Source: WHTK01 sp963711035 (lineage in GTDB: Bacteria > Chloroflexota > Dehalococcoidia > DSTF01 > WHTK01). From it: DNA of 64,000 nucleotides. The stretch covers positions 62,001 through 126,000 of the forward strand of contig CAVQCN010000001.1 of NCBI GenBank assembly GCA_963711035.1. The letters are read 5' to 3'. Of this stretch, positions 26,258-34,858 are shown piece after piece. Every line of letters begins with the position of its first letter. The stretch's first letter is position 1. Under the pieces are notes generated by a model, which saw only the letters and a program-made list of their open reading frames with translations, was not told the DNA's origin and ran no database searches. A program made the translations under genes and the position numbers.

Positions 26258-26902
26258 TCAGACTGCCGCCGTGACGGGCGCCCAGATCGACTCCACCTCG
26301 TCGGCCGTGGACACGATGCCGAAGCGCAGCGTTGTGTTGACCAGCGCCGCGGCATGGTACTCCGGCTGATAATCGCCGCAGCAGTCGTCTACCAGGACGA
26401 TGTAGTAGTCGAGCATGAAGCCGTCCCGCATCGTCGACTCGACGCAGGTATTGGTGGAGATGCCGGTCATGAGCAGCGTCTTGATGCCGCGCTCGTCGAG
26501 CAGCTTCTTGAGGTCCGTGTTGATGAAGGCGCTGTAGCGCGTCTTCTGCACCAGCAGGTCGCCGTCCTGCGGCTGCGCGGCGAAAAACTCAGCGCCCCAG
26601 GTGCCTTCCTGGCAGATGGTGCGGTCCGGGTCGGAACCGGACGTGCTGCGCAGCGAGTGCTCCAGCTGCACGTCCGTGCGCGAGCCGGGACGCGTGACGT
26701 TCTGGATGAACACCACCAGCGCTCCCGCCTTGCGTGCGTTATCTATGAGGTCCTCGAGGCGGTGGGCCGCCTTTTGCACGGCGTCGAGGCTGCCGCGGCC
26801 GGCCGTGTACGGGCTATCCGAATGGCAGAAGTCGTTCTGCACGTCGACGACGATTACCGCCGTGTGCTTGGGGTCGATTTTCTCCGGAAGAGTCGTGAGC
26901 AT
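26258..26902 (-). CDS. RutB-like isochorismatase-fold amidohydrolase (copy 1)
   Basis: This 214-residue hydrolase has the triad Asp20 (IVVDVQNDF), Lys120 (VQKTRYSAF) and Cys153 (STNTCVES). The sequence around it, from RYSAFINT to CVESTMRDGFMLDYY, is strikingly like RutB, which hydrolyses ureidoacrylate peracid to carbamate in pyrimidine breakdown. It lies directly downstream of a RutA-like monooxygenase (36-bp gap), reproducing the rutA-rutB arrangement. It is about as long as, and collinear with, the copy at 28062, with the triad at identical positions, indicating duplication. Confidence 0.88.
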   Translation of the reverse strand: MLTTLPEKIDPKHTAVIVVDVQNDFCHSDSPYTAGRGSLDAVQKAAHRLEDLIDNARKAGALVVFIQNVTRPGSRTDVQLEHSLRSTSGSDPDRTICQEGTWGAEFFAAQPQDGDLLVQKTRYSAFINTDLKKLLDERGIKTLLMTGISTNTCVESTMRDGFMLDYYIVLVDDCCGDYQPEYHAAALVNTTLRFGIVSTADEVESIWAPVTAAV

Positions 26903-26937
26903 CTGCTTCTCCGTTCCTATCGCTTGAGCGGCAGGCG

Positions 26938-28035
26938 CTAACCGACCGCCGTAGCCGTCGAGAGCTGGCGGGTGAAGCCTCGCGCCTGCATGACGGGCAT
27001 GACCTTCTCGCCGATGAACTCGAGATCGTCGATGAAGTCCGGCACCGTCAGGACGATGCCGTCCAGCTCGCCGTTCTCGAAGAGGTCCGTGAAGAGATCG
27101 ATGATGCCGTCCGCCGAGCCCGCGAGCGGGTAGCCGGACATCATGCCGACCGCTTTGCCCTCGAGCGCCCTTTGCGTGACGGTCGAGGAGGTGCCGGACA
27201 TGCCGTACGCCGCCGCAACGGTCTGCAGCGCCTCGACATCCGCGGCGCGGTTGTAGCGCTCGACGCGCTCCCGGGCTTCCTCATTCGTGCGGCCGGGGAC
27301 GACCATGATCAGCGCGATCGTGTTCGTCGTGCGTCCGAGCGAGCGAGCCAGGTCCTTGATGTGCCGCGAGCGCTCCTTCAGACCTTCCTGGTCGTTGGCA
27401 GAGATGAGGCAGGCGTCCGCCTCTTCGATCGTGAACTTGCGGCCGAGATCGGAGATGCCGGCGCAGACGAGCTTCGGGCGCGGCTTGCGCAGCGGCTTCG
27501 GGTTGGACACGCAATCTTCCACCTGGAAGAACTCACCGTCGAAATTGACGCGATCCTCCGTCCACAGGCGCTTGATTACGGTCAGCCACTCGCGGGCGTA
27601 GTCGTAGCGCTTGCTCTCGTCGATCTTGGGCAGGCCCATCTGCGCCACTTCCGGGTGGTACGCCTTGGCCACGATGTTGAGGCCGGCGCGCCCGTTGGCG
27701 ATCTGGTCGAACGTCGCGATCATCTTGGCGACCGGCACCGGGTGGAAGACCGTCGTGTGCAGCGTGCAGTAGAGGTCGATGCGGCTCGTGACCTCGGCCA
27801 GGCCGCAGCACATCGATAGCGAGTCGATGGTGTAGTCCCAGTGGTGCGTGTCGCCGCCATAGCCGCGCCACTTCGCCATCGCGATCGCAAAGTCGAAGCC
27901 GCTCTGCTCCGTGATCTGCACGACCTGCCGGTTCAGGGCATAGGACCCGTCCACCTTTGGGCTCTCGTGGGAAATGATCCATCCCCCGTTGGCCATCGGC
28001 AGAAACACGCCCATGCCGAAAGGTTCTTGCTGCAT
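26938..28035 (-). CDS. RutA-like LLM flavin-dependent monooxygenase (copy 1)
   Basis: This 365-residue TIM-barrel monooxygenase resembles pyrimidine monooxygenase RutA: GVFLPMANGGWIISHESP at the start, then FAIAMAKWRGYGGDTHHWDY, GRAGLNIVAKAYHPEVAQMG and PKLVCAGISDLGRKF. It would use reduced FMN and O2 to open an N-heterocycle or amide ring. It is flanked by two RutB-like hydrolases (26258 and 28062), which supports a ring-opening plus amide-hydrolysis sequence. Differences from RutA in the GxGG and Cys regions mean uracil need not be the substrate. Confidence 0.87.
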   Translation of the reverse strand: MQQEPFGMGVFLPMANGGWIISHESPKVDGSYALNRQVVQITEQSGFDFAIAMAKWRGYGGDTHHWDYTIDSLSMCCGLAEVTSRIDLYCTLHTTVFHPVPVAKMIATFDQIANGRAGLNIVAKAYHPEVAQMGLPKIDESKRYDYAREWLTVIKRLWTEDRVNFDGEFFQVEDCVSNPKPLRKPRPKLVCAGISDLGRKFTIEEADACLISANDQEGLKERSRHIKDLARSLGRTTNTIALIMVVPGRTNEEARERVERYNRAADVEALQTVAAAYGMSGTSSTVTQRALEGKAVGMMSGYPLAGSADGIIDLFTDLFENGELDGIVLTVPDFIDDLEFIGEKVMPVMQARGFTRQLSTATAVG

Positions 28036-28061
28036 CGTCGAAACTCCTCTCCCTGGTCCTG

Positions 28062-28715
28062 TTAGCTGACGATGGTGGCAGCCGGGATGGCCGCCCAGGC
28101 GCGCTCAATGTCCGCGGACGATGCGGTAATGCCGAACCGGTCGGTCACGTTCTCGACCGTCGCCTCGTGCAGGTTGGGCTTGTAGAAACCGCAACAGTCC
28201 TCCACCAGGACGGTGTAGAAGTCGAGCATGTAGCCGTCGCGCAGCGTCGATTCGACGCAAACGTTGGTCGAGACGCCGGTCATGAGCAGCGTCTTGATGC
28301 CCTTCTCGTGCAGCATGGTCAGCAGCGGCGTGTTGATGAACGCGCTGTACCGCGTCTTGGGGACGATCCAGTCCTTCTCTTCGGGCGAGACCTTGTAGAA
28401 CTCCCAACCCCAGGTGCCTTCCTGGCAGATGTCGCGCGTCGGATCCGCGCCGGGCGCGTTGCGCAGCGTCTGCTCCAGTTGCACCTCGGTGCGGTACCCG
28501 GGACCTCCTGTCGACTGGATGAACACGACCTGTACGCCGGCCTTGCGCGCCTCCTTGATGAAGGCGTCGATGTGTCCGGCGGTTTCCTGGACGCCGGGCA
28601 GGTTCTGCCTGCGCGCCGTGTAGGGGCTGTCTTCGTGACAGAAGTCGTTCTGCACGTCCACAACGAGCAGAGCTGCGTGCTTGGGGTCTACCTTTTCTTC
28701 GAGCGTCTTCAGCAT
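28062..28715 (-). CDS. RutB-like isochorismatase-fold amidohydrolase (copy 2)
   Basis: This 217-residue hydrolase has Asp20, Lys120 and Cys153 at the same positions as the copy at 26258. The stretch VPKTRYSAFINTPLLTML and then STNVCVESTLRDGYMLDFY closely follows RutB. It lies 26 bp upstream of the RutA-like gene in transcription order, so the order is rutB-like, rutA-like, rutB-like, FMN reductase. Two hydrolases around one oxygenase could handle successive amide or carbamoyl cleavages. The 28716-28974 interval upstream contains a terminator and no gene. Confidence 0.88.
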   Translation of the reverse strand: MLKTLEEKVDPKHAALLVVDVQNDFCHEDSPYTARRQNLPGVQETAGHIDAFIKEARKAGVQVVFIQSTGGPGYRTEVQLEQTLRNAPGADPTRDICQEGTWGWEFYKVSPEEKDWIVPKTRYSAFINTPLLTMLHEKGIKTLLMTGVSTNVCVESTLRDGYMLDFYTVLVEDCCGFYKPNLHEATVENVTDRFGITASSADIERAWAAIPAATIVS

Positions 28716-28910
28716 TGTTCGCCTCCAGGCCTTTTCTCGAATCTTGGCCTCGCGGCGAAACGCCTACATCAGCCCAAACGCACGAATCCTCGACGGCACC
28801 GATGGCGATAAAACGCCGCTACCGCACGGGCGAAACGTCTCAGAAACATGTTCTCGGGGTTGCAATCTCGTCACGGACTAGAGGTCTCACCAGACATGGC
28901 AAAGAAAGCA

Positions 28911-28936
28911 GAAATGGCCTCTTTCGAGGCCATTTC
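28911..28936 (-). terminator. Strong hairpin terminator with GAAA tetraloop
   Basis: Bases 28911-28921 and 28926-28936 form a perfect 11-bp stem with a 4-nt loop that reads GAAA on the minus strand (a GNRA tetraloop), followed on that strand by a T-rich stretch. It lies 39 bp after the monooxygenase gene that ends at 28975. Confidence 0.8.
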
Positions 28937-28974
28937 TCAATACTGTCAGGAAAGCTAACAAATGTCGGGGGCGT

Positions 28975-30369
28975 TCAGGCACCCGCGAGCACCGAGTGCT
29001 TCTGCGCCGCCTGCCAGGACGGCGCCTCGAAGCAGATGCCCAGGTTCTCGCACAGGCTGTTGCCCTGGTAGTGCTTGCGGAACCGGCCGCGACGCTGCAG
29101 CTCCGGCACCAGGAAGTCGATGACGTCGACAAGGGCGCGCGGCGTCGCCATCGGGTGCGCGATCATGAAGCCGCCGCGACAGCCGGTCGCCTCGAAGATC
29201 TCCTCCAGCTCGTCCGCAACCTGGGGAGCCGTGCCCGCCAGGATGTGGTCGACACCGGTGGCGGCGCGCCAGCCGACCTCGAAGAACTCGTCGCGGTCCA
29301 CGACCGCATCGCGGCCGCGCTCCTGCATGAGGCGATGCACGATGCCGAACTGCGACGCGTTCGTCTGCGTGATGCGGTCGGCCAACTCACCGAGCACGAA
29401 GCGCTCCGGCAGCGACGAGAAGTCGTAGCCGGCGTTGTGAGAGAGATACGCGCCCGCCGCCTCGCGCGGCAGCGTGTTCGCGACCTGCTGCTTCTTGCGC
29501 GCGACCTGGTCTTCGGTCTCGCAGACGATGATCTCGAGGTCCCAGAGCACGCCGACGCTCTCGGGAGAGCGCCCTTCGGCCACCAGCGCCTCGTCCAGCG
29601 CCGTACGGCGGCGCACCATACTCTCGATCGTGCCGCCGGCGGCGAAGACGATATCGGCGAAGTGCCCCGAGGCCTGGATGCCTCGAGGCGAGGCGCCGGC
29701 CTGCACCAGGACGGGCCGTCCCTGGGGCGACGGCACGCTGTTCAGCGGACCGCGCACGTTGAAAAAGCGGCCCCGGTGATTCAGCCGGTGCACCTTGGAC
29801 GGATCGGCGAAGACGCCGGTCTCGCGGTCGCGCAGGATCGCATCCGGCTCGACGCTGGCCCACAGCGCCTTGCAAACGTCGACGAACTCCTCCATGCGGT
29901 CGTAGCGGGAGTCGTGCTCCATGAGCTCGTCGAAGCCGTAGTTGGCCGCGTCGGCGCGGCGGGTCGAGGCGACGACGTTGAAAGCGATGCGCCCTTTCGT
30001 GATGTGGTCGAGCGAGTTGAGCAGGCGCGCCACGTAGAAGGGGTGCATGAAGGTCGAGGAGTACGTGAGGCCGAAGCCGATGTGCTTCGTCATCTGCGAC
30101 AGGACGGCGATGAACGGACTCATGTCCTGGCGCGGCCACTGCACGCCCCACTTCACCGCCTCGTCCAGCGAACCCTGCCAGGTGTCGGGAATGCCGGTGC
30201 CATCGCCCCAGAACAGCATGTCGATGCAGCCGCGTTCGGCCAACATTGCCACTTCCTGGAAGATCTGGATGTCAGGGAAGTCGCGGCCCACCCACGAACC
30301 GGGCGCTCGCCAGCGCCCGTCCGTGTGGGTGAACGAAAGGTCCAGGGCAAGATGCATTTCCGCGACCAT
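28975..30369 (-). CDS. NtaA/SnaA/DszA-type LLM flavin monooxygenase
   Basis: This 464-residue protein is an FMNH2-dependent monooxygenase of the nitrilotriacetate/dibenzothiophene-sulfone/EDTA group. Diagnostic features are DLSFTHTDGRWRAPGSWVGRDFPDIQIFQ near the N-terminus (in two parts), GIPDTWQGSLDEAVKWGVQWPRQD, TYSSTFMHPFYVARLLNSLDH and NVVASTRRADAANYG. These enzymes cleave C-N or C-S bonds. It lies downstream of the ABC solute-binding gene (130-bp gap), suggesting the transported compound is its substrate. Reduced flavin would come from the reductases at 23746 or 25648. Confidence 0.9.
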   Translation of the reverse strand: MVAEMHLALDLSFTHTDGRWRAPGSWVGRDFPDIQIFQEVAMLAERGCIDMLFWGDGTGIPDTWQGSLDEAVKWGVQWPRQDMSPFIAVLSQMTKHIGFGLTYSSTFMHPFYVARLLNSLDHITKGRIAFNVVASTRRADAANYGFDELMEHDSRYDRMEEFVDVCKALWASVEPDAILRDRETGVFADPSKVHRLNHRGRFFNVRGPLNSVPSPQGRPVLVQAGASPRGIQASGHFADIVFAAGGTIESMVRRRTALDEALVAEGRSPESVGVLWDLEIIVCETEDQVARKKQQVANTLPREAAGAYLSHNAGYDFSSLPERFVLGELADRITQTNASQFGIVHRLMQERGRDAVVDRDEFFEVGWRAATGVDHILAGTAPQVADELEEIFEATGCRGGFMIAHPMATPRALVDVIDFLVPELQRRGRFRKHYQGNSLCENLGICFEAPSWQAAQKHSVLAGA

Positions 30370-30499
30370 CGAAGCCTCCCGAATTTCAGTTCGTTACGCG
30401 GCAGGAGCCTCTTGGCTTGTCCGACGGCGGTCGGACGGTCCCAACGCAAGTACCCACCGGCCTAAAGCCCTTCGCGCAGTTCGCCGCCATGCCAATGGC

Positions 30500-31570
30500 C
30501 TAGGTCTGGATGACCTGCGACGGGACGAACTCGTTGGTGTAGGAGTCCTTGGGGTCGAACTCGGTGTCGAACAGGCCCAGGTCGGAGATGGCCGAGTAGA
30601 TCGTCTGCACCTGGTCCGGGTCGATGGCGCCGAAGCCGTGCTCCAGCGTGTAGGGCCGGTTCAGGAACGGCATCATCGCGTTGTAGGAGTAGCGGACGTT
30701 GCCGTCCGTCTGCGTCTCGTTGCGCTTCTCGACCTCGGCGAACAGCGGCTCCGGGTCCTCAAGGCATTTCGCGAAGCCGTCCTGGATCGCCTTGACAAAG
30801 GCGGGCAAAACGTCGGAGTTCTTTGCGAGGAAGTCTTCCGTCGCGACCAGCATGTTGGTCGGCGAGTCGTAGCCCGCGTCCGAGAGCAGGAAGGAGTCGT
30901 ACGCAACGCCCTGCTGGTCCATCTCGTAGAGCTCGTTGGTGGCGAAGGCCTGCGTGATCAGGTTCTTGTCCTGGAGCCATGTCGCGATCGAGCCTGTGTA
31001 CGTCGTCTTGTCCGAGTCCTTGAAACCGTACTTTCCTTTCAAGAACTCCCAGTAGACGGTTCCGTTGGAGACGGCAACCTTGTGGCCTACCATGTCCTCG
31101 AAGCCGGTGATGCCGAGCTCCTTGTGGGCGACCAGCGCCTCCGGCAGGCGAGCTTGCGGCGCCATGAACATCTTCACCGGGATGCCCTGGTCGCGGGCGA
31201 ACAGCAGCTGGTCCAGACTGACCGCGGCAATGTCCAACTGACCGACAGCCACCGAGTTGAGAGGCGTGCTGCCGGGACCGCCGGAGCTGACCTCGACCTT
31301 GATGTTTGGCGGCAGCGTGCCATAGACGTCTGCCATGAGGACGAAGGCGCTTTCGACCTGCGTGTACCAGCCGGTCTGGAACGTGAAGGAGACCTCGCGA
31401 TCGCTGGCGGACGCCGATGGCGTCGTGCCCGAGCTGCTCGTCGTTGCCGTGGGATCACTCTTGCTGCCGCCTCCGCAAGCCGCGAGGATCGGCAGCATCA
31501 AGCCCCCTGCCGCGGTCTTGAGAAGTTGTCTCCGAGTGAATAGCTGCCTGAGCACGTCCCTGTCACGCAC
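30500..31570 (-). CDS. ABC transporter substrate-binding lipoprotein (NMT1/SsuA/TauA-like)
   Basis: The 356-residue precursor has a twin-Arg-like start (FTRRQLLKTAAGG) and a lipobox ending at Cys32 (ILAAC), then a Ser/Thr linker. The mature domain follows the NMT1/THI5-like fold: VSFTFQTGWYTQVESAFVLMADVYG, then VAVGQLDIAAVSLDQLLFARDQGIPVK (over residues 108-134). It binds small N- or S-containing organics or pyrimidine precursors in this family. The permease and ATPase genes lie upstream at 33977 and 34855, separated by a PucR-type regulator gene. Confidence 0.87.
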   Translation of the reverse strand: MRDRDVLRQLFTRRQLLKTAAGGLMLPILAACGGGSKSDPTATTSSSGTTPSASASDREVSFTFQTGWYTQVESAFVLMADVYGTLPPNIKVEVSSGGPGSTPLNSVAVGQLDIAAVSLDQLLFARDQGIPVKMFMAPQARLPEALVAHKELGITGFEDMVGHKVAVSNGTVYWEFLKGKYGFKDSDKTTYTGSIATWLQDKNLITQAFATNELYEMDQQGVAYDSFLLSDAGYDSPTNMLVATEDFLAKNSDVLPAFVKAIQDGFAKCLEDPEPLFAEVEKRNETQTDGNVRYSYNAMMPFLNRPYTLEHGFGAIDPDQVQTIYSAISDLGLFDTEFDPKDSYTNEFVPSQVIQT

Positions 31571-31751
31571 GGTGAAGCCTCCGTAACTGAATCAAAGCGA
31601 CCCGTTCGCCGCCTTGTGTCAAAACCATAGCCAAGCCATCGGAGGGCTGATTCGTCACTGCGAGACAACGTTGACGGGGCAATTTCTCCGTTCAGGGCAG
31701 GCGGTAAAGAACACCACATCTGTCCTTAACAGGCTCGAAATGAACCCGGTT

Positions 31752-33833
31752 TCAAGCAGTTGACGCCGTGGCGATGAAGGTCGGGAGCAGGGATTTCGCG
31801 TCCGGCTTCAGCAGTCGCAGCGCGTAAAGAGCGAGCTCCATGTTGAACCGGTCGGCGACGCTGTCGAGGTCGCGTCCGGTCAACTCGGCGATGCGGCTGA
31901 GACGATGCTTCAGCGTATTCACGTGAATGAACAGCGCCTCAGCCGTGGGTCGCAATTTCTCGCCGCAGGAGTGATAGGCCTCCAGCGTGCGAATGAAGTC
32001 GGTGCCGCGCCGCATGTCGTGCTCGATGAGGACGCCCAGGTACTCGTTGACGAACTCGCTGAGCAGGCGGTTGTCTTCCACGCCCACGAGCAGGCGGTAC
32101 GTGCCGATCTCGGACGCGTCGATCGGCAGGTGCGCGTCCAACCGAGCGCCGAGGTCGGCGGCCAGACGCGCCTGCTTGATGGCGCTGGCGTAGTCGGGCG
32201 GACCGGCGGCGGCAGGTCCGATGCCGGCGCTGATCGACGCGCCCGGCACCGTCGAGCGCAGGCTTGTCAGGACCTCGGCGACGAGAGGCAGGGCGCCCCG
32301 GCGCTGCTTCGTCACGTCTGCTAGCACCAGGATGCCTTCGGGCCGCACGAACAGTACGCCGTGCGGTGCAGCGCCGAAGGCGCGCTGAATCGTCGACGTG
32401 ATGGCGCGCAGGACGATGCTGCCGCGCTTCGCCACGAGATCGTTCATGTCCAGCTCGAAAAGCACGGGCACGTAGGTCCGCTCTGGGTCGACGCCCAGCA
32501 GCGCGGCGCGGCTGATCGCCTCCCTGGAGCCGGCCAGCGACAGCAGCGAGTCCAGCGCATCGCCGCGCAGGTCGCGTTCGACGTCGAAGCGGATCTTCCA
32601 CTTGAGCAGCTCCATCGTCGCCGCCTTGGCGACTGCCGGGATGCCCGATGCAGCTTCCGGCGGCCGCGAAGCGAGCAGACGGCCCAGCGTTACGTCGCCC
32701 GCCTTCAGCGGCAGGTTCGCGCCGATGAAGTCCGGCATCGTACCGGCGATGTGCGTGCCGACTGCGTCCGTTACGGCGATCTGGGCGTGGCAGAGCTCCG
32801 ATGCCCGCTCCAGCAGCACATCGAGACCGGACTCGGCGAGGACCATGTCGACCAGCTCGCCGTACGCCGCGTCGGCCGGATGCGCCTCGGGGGCAGCTGC
32901 CTGCGGCTTGCTGACGTTGCAGCGCGCCAGGGCGGCCGTTACCTGCGCGGCCAGCGAGCCGATCAAGCGCATCGCCGCCGAGGATAGCGGCAGGCTGCTT
33001 CCCTCGCCCAGGCCCAGGTAGAAGGCACCGTAGCTGTGATGCTCGTCGCATAGCGTCATGGCGATGCCGGAGTTGACGTCCGTCTTCGGCTCCGGCTTGT
33101 GCGAGCACTGGCCCACGGCTCGTTCGAGCGCGTAGCGGGCTTCCTCGTCCGGCGGGTCACCGAACAGCGTCATCGTCTCGCCGTCCGTCATCAGCGCGAC
33201 GGTGGAGCTGCGCGCGGGGAACACGGCCTGCAGCTGCTTCGCCAGCTCCTGCGCGATCTCCAACGGATCGCCGTTCGTGGAGAGGAAGCCGTCCATGTGC
33301 GCCAGCACGTTGGGGCCTCGCACCCTGGCAGCCAGATCGCGCCGGAACAGCTCATCCAGGCGAGGCGCCAACACCTCCGCCATGTCCGAAAGCTCCTGCA
33401 CCTCGCGCGGCGTGTACTCCCGCACCTCGGACGACTGCACGTTGAGCACGCCCACCAGCTTCTCGTCCAGCAGCACCGGTACGGCCAGCAGGGAGAGATA
33501 GCGGTCCTGGTCGAAGGCCTTGATCGGCAGGAAGTCAGGCTCGCGGCGCGTGTCCGAAGAGCTCACGGGCCGCAGCAGCGCAGCCGCCTGGCCGCTCATG
33601 CCATCGCCCTTCTTCAGCGTGACGAAGCCGACGCCGGAGCGCGGCAGGCCGCGCGTCGCCACGAGGAGCAGCTCGTCGGCGCGGAAGTTGTAGGCATAGA
33701 GCGTCGCCACTTCGGTGCCCATCGTTCTCGCGACGAGCTCGACCGCGTTCTGCACCAACTCGTCCGAGAGGAGAGGTTGGTCCCAGATGCGGTCCAACAG
33801 GCTGCGGAACTGTCGAACCTTGGCATTAGTCAT
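31752..33833 (-). CDS. GAF-domain regulator with PucR-type C-terminal HTH
   Basis: This protein of about 693 residues has an N-terminal GAF domain (about 20-165, ending LAVPVLLDEKLVGVLNVQSSEVREYTPREVQEL over two stretches), a variable middle, a CdaR/PucR GGDEF-like region (about 430-560), and the C-terminal PucR helix-turn-helix: YHSCGEKLRPTAEALFIHVNTLKHRLSRI, split across the recognition helix. PucR-type activators control purine, amino acid or aromatic catabolism in response to ligand. It lies inside the ABC transporter locus, between permease and binding-protein genes, so that locus is its likely target. The ATG at 33833 was chosen; no good ribosome site is visible. Confidence 0.87.
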   Translation of the reverse strand: MTNAKVRQFRSLLDRIWDQPLLSDELVQNAVELVARTMGTEVATLYAYNFRADELLLVATRGLPRSGVGFVTLKKGDGMSGQAAALLRPVSSSDTRREPDFLPIKAFDQDRYLSLLAVPVLLDEKLVGVLNVQSSEVREYTPREVQELSDMAEVLAPRLDELFRRDLAARVRGPNVLAHMDGFLSTNGDPLEIAQELAKQLQAVFPARSSTVALMTDGETMTLFGDPPDEEARYALERAVGQCSHKPEPKTDVNSGIAMTLCDEHHSYGAFYLGLGEGSSLPLSSAAMRLIGSLAAQVTAALARCNVSKPQAAAPEAHPADAAYGELVDMVLAESGLDVLLERASELCHAQIAVTDAVGTHIAGTMPDFIGANLPLKAGDVTLGRLLASRPPEAASGIPAVAKAATMELLKWKIRFDVERDLRGDALDSLLSLAGSREAISRAALLGVDPERTYVPVLFELDMNDLVAKRGSIVLRAITSTIQRAFGAAPHGVLFVRPEGILVLADVTKQRRGALPLVAEVLTSLRSTVPGASISAGIGPAAAGPPDYASAIKQARLAADLGARLDAHLPIDASEIGTYRLLVGVEDNRLLSEFVNEYLGVLIEHDMRRGTDFIRTLEAYHSCGEKLRPTAEALFIHVNTLKHRLSRIAELTGRDLDSVADRFNMELALYALRLLKPDAKSLLPTFIATASTA

Positions 33834-33918
33834 GCTCAAAGGCTAAAGGTCTCAAATGATTGGGGAATTTCGTCCGCCTTACTTGTGCGTTAAGAGTTTG
33901 CGACTACGCACTCGGGAT

Positions 33919-33952
33919 ACGGGCTGGAACCCGTCGCCGGCTTCCAGCCCGT
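33919..33952 (-). terminator. 11-bp hairpin after the ABC permease gene
   Basis: Bases 33919-33929 and 33942-33952 are perfectly complementary with a 12-nt loop. It lies between the end of the permease gene (33977) and the start of the regulator gene (33833), separating the two transcription units. Confidence 0.65.
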
Positions 33953-33976
33953 CCCGGATTAGGAGGACCCTTCAGG

Positions 33977-34858
33977 TTAGTTCTCTGTGACCACGGCCGA
34001 CTCGTGCCAGTTGCGCAGCATGTAGTTGCCGGCGTAGCTAACGAGGCCGAAGAAGGCGATGCCGAGGGCCGACGCGCAGAGCCCGGCGGCGAACATCATG
34101 TCGATGTGCAGGCGCGCCGCGGAGAACGTGATCAACGCCCCCAGTGACGAGCCTGAGCCACCGGTACCGGCGAAGAACTCACCAACGATGGCGCCGATGA
34201 CGCTGAGCCCGGCCGACACCTTGAGGCCGCCGAGAACATACGGCATCGCGTAGGGAATGCGCAGCTTGACCAGCTCTTGCAGCTTCGAAGCGTTGTTCAG
34301 GCGGAACAGGTTGATCATGTTGTGATCCGCCGACAGCAGGCCGATGGTCGAGTTCGCGATGATCGGGAACACCGTGATGATGAAGGTGATGATGATGATG
34401 GCGTTACGGCCGGGACCAGCCCAGATGATGATCAGCGGCGCGATCGCGACGATGGGCGTCGTCTGCAGGACAACCGCGAAGGGGTAGAGGCAGCGCCTGA
34501 CCACGACGTTCGACGCGAAGACGATCGCGACCACGAAGCCGGCGGCGATCGCCAGTGCGTAGCCCGTCAAAGCGGCAATCGCCGTCTGAATGAATGCGCC
34601 CTGAATCGTGCTCGTATCGGTCAGGAAGCGGTTGAACACGGCGGTCGGCTTCGGGACCTCGTACTTCGGGATGTCGTTCAGCGTCACCCAGCCGTACCAG
34701 GCCAGGAGGACGAGAGCCAACACCGCGATGGGCGGGATCATCGTCACGACCATACGGCCCATGCTGCTCTTGAAGACTTTCTTCCAGGCGGAGACCGGGA
34801 AGCTGCCGGCGCTGACGCCGATTCTCCCGGCGATGGCACTGTTGTTCATCGCGCTCAT
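33977..34858 (-). CDS. ABC transporter permease (SsuC/TauC-like)
   Basis: This 293-residue inner-membrane protein has about six helices. The ABC coupling motif appears as RLNNASKLQELVKLRIPYAMPYVLGGLKVSAGLSVIGAIVGEF, read over residues 190-235 (the EAA-type loop). The type is BPD_transp_1 of nitrate/sulfonate/taurine systems. The gene start overlaps the ATPase stop by 4 bp (ATGA). The N-terminal 35 residues are a hydrophilic extension. Confidence 0.9.
   Translation of the reverse strand: MSAMNNSAIAGRIGVSAGSFPVSAWKKVFKSSMGRMVVTMIPPIAVLALVLLAWYGWVTLNDIPKYEVPKPTAVFNRFLTDTSTIQGAFIQTAIAALTGYALAIAAGFVVAIVFASNVVVRRCLYPFAVVLQTTPIVAIAPLIIIWAGPGRNAIIIITFIITVFPIIANSTIGLLSADHNMINLFRLNNASKLQELVKLRIPYAMPYVLGGLKVSAGLSVIGAIVGEFFAGTGGSGSSLGALITFSAARLHIDMMFAAGLCASALGIAFFGLVSYAGNYMLRNWHESAVVTEN

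Noticed and set aside
26244..26260. Another partial match to the operator motif (13 of 17 bases)
   Set aside because: It overlaps the stop codon of the RutB-like gene and only the left half fits; likely chance.
26938..28035. Naming the RutA-like and RutB-like genes rutA and rutB
   Set aside because: The motifs fit the family, but other rut genes are missing and there are several paralogues, so the substrate cannot be assumed to be uracil.
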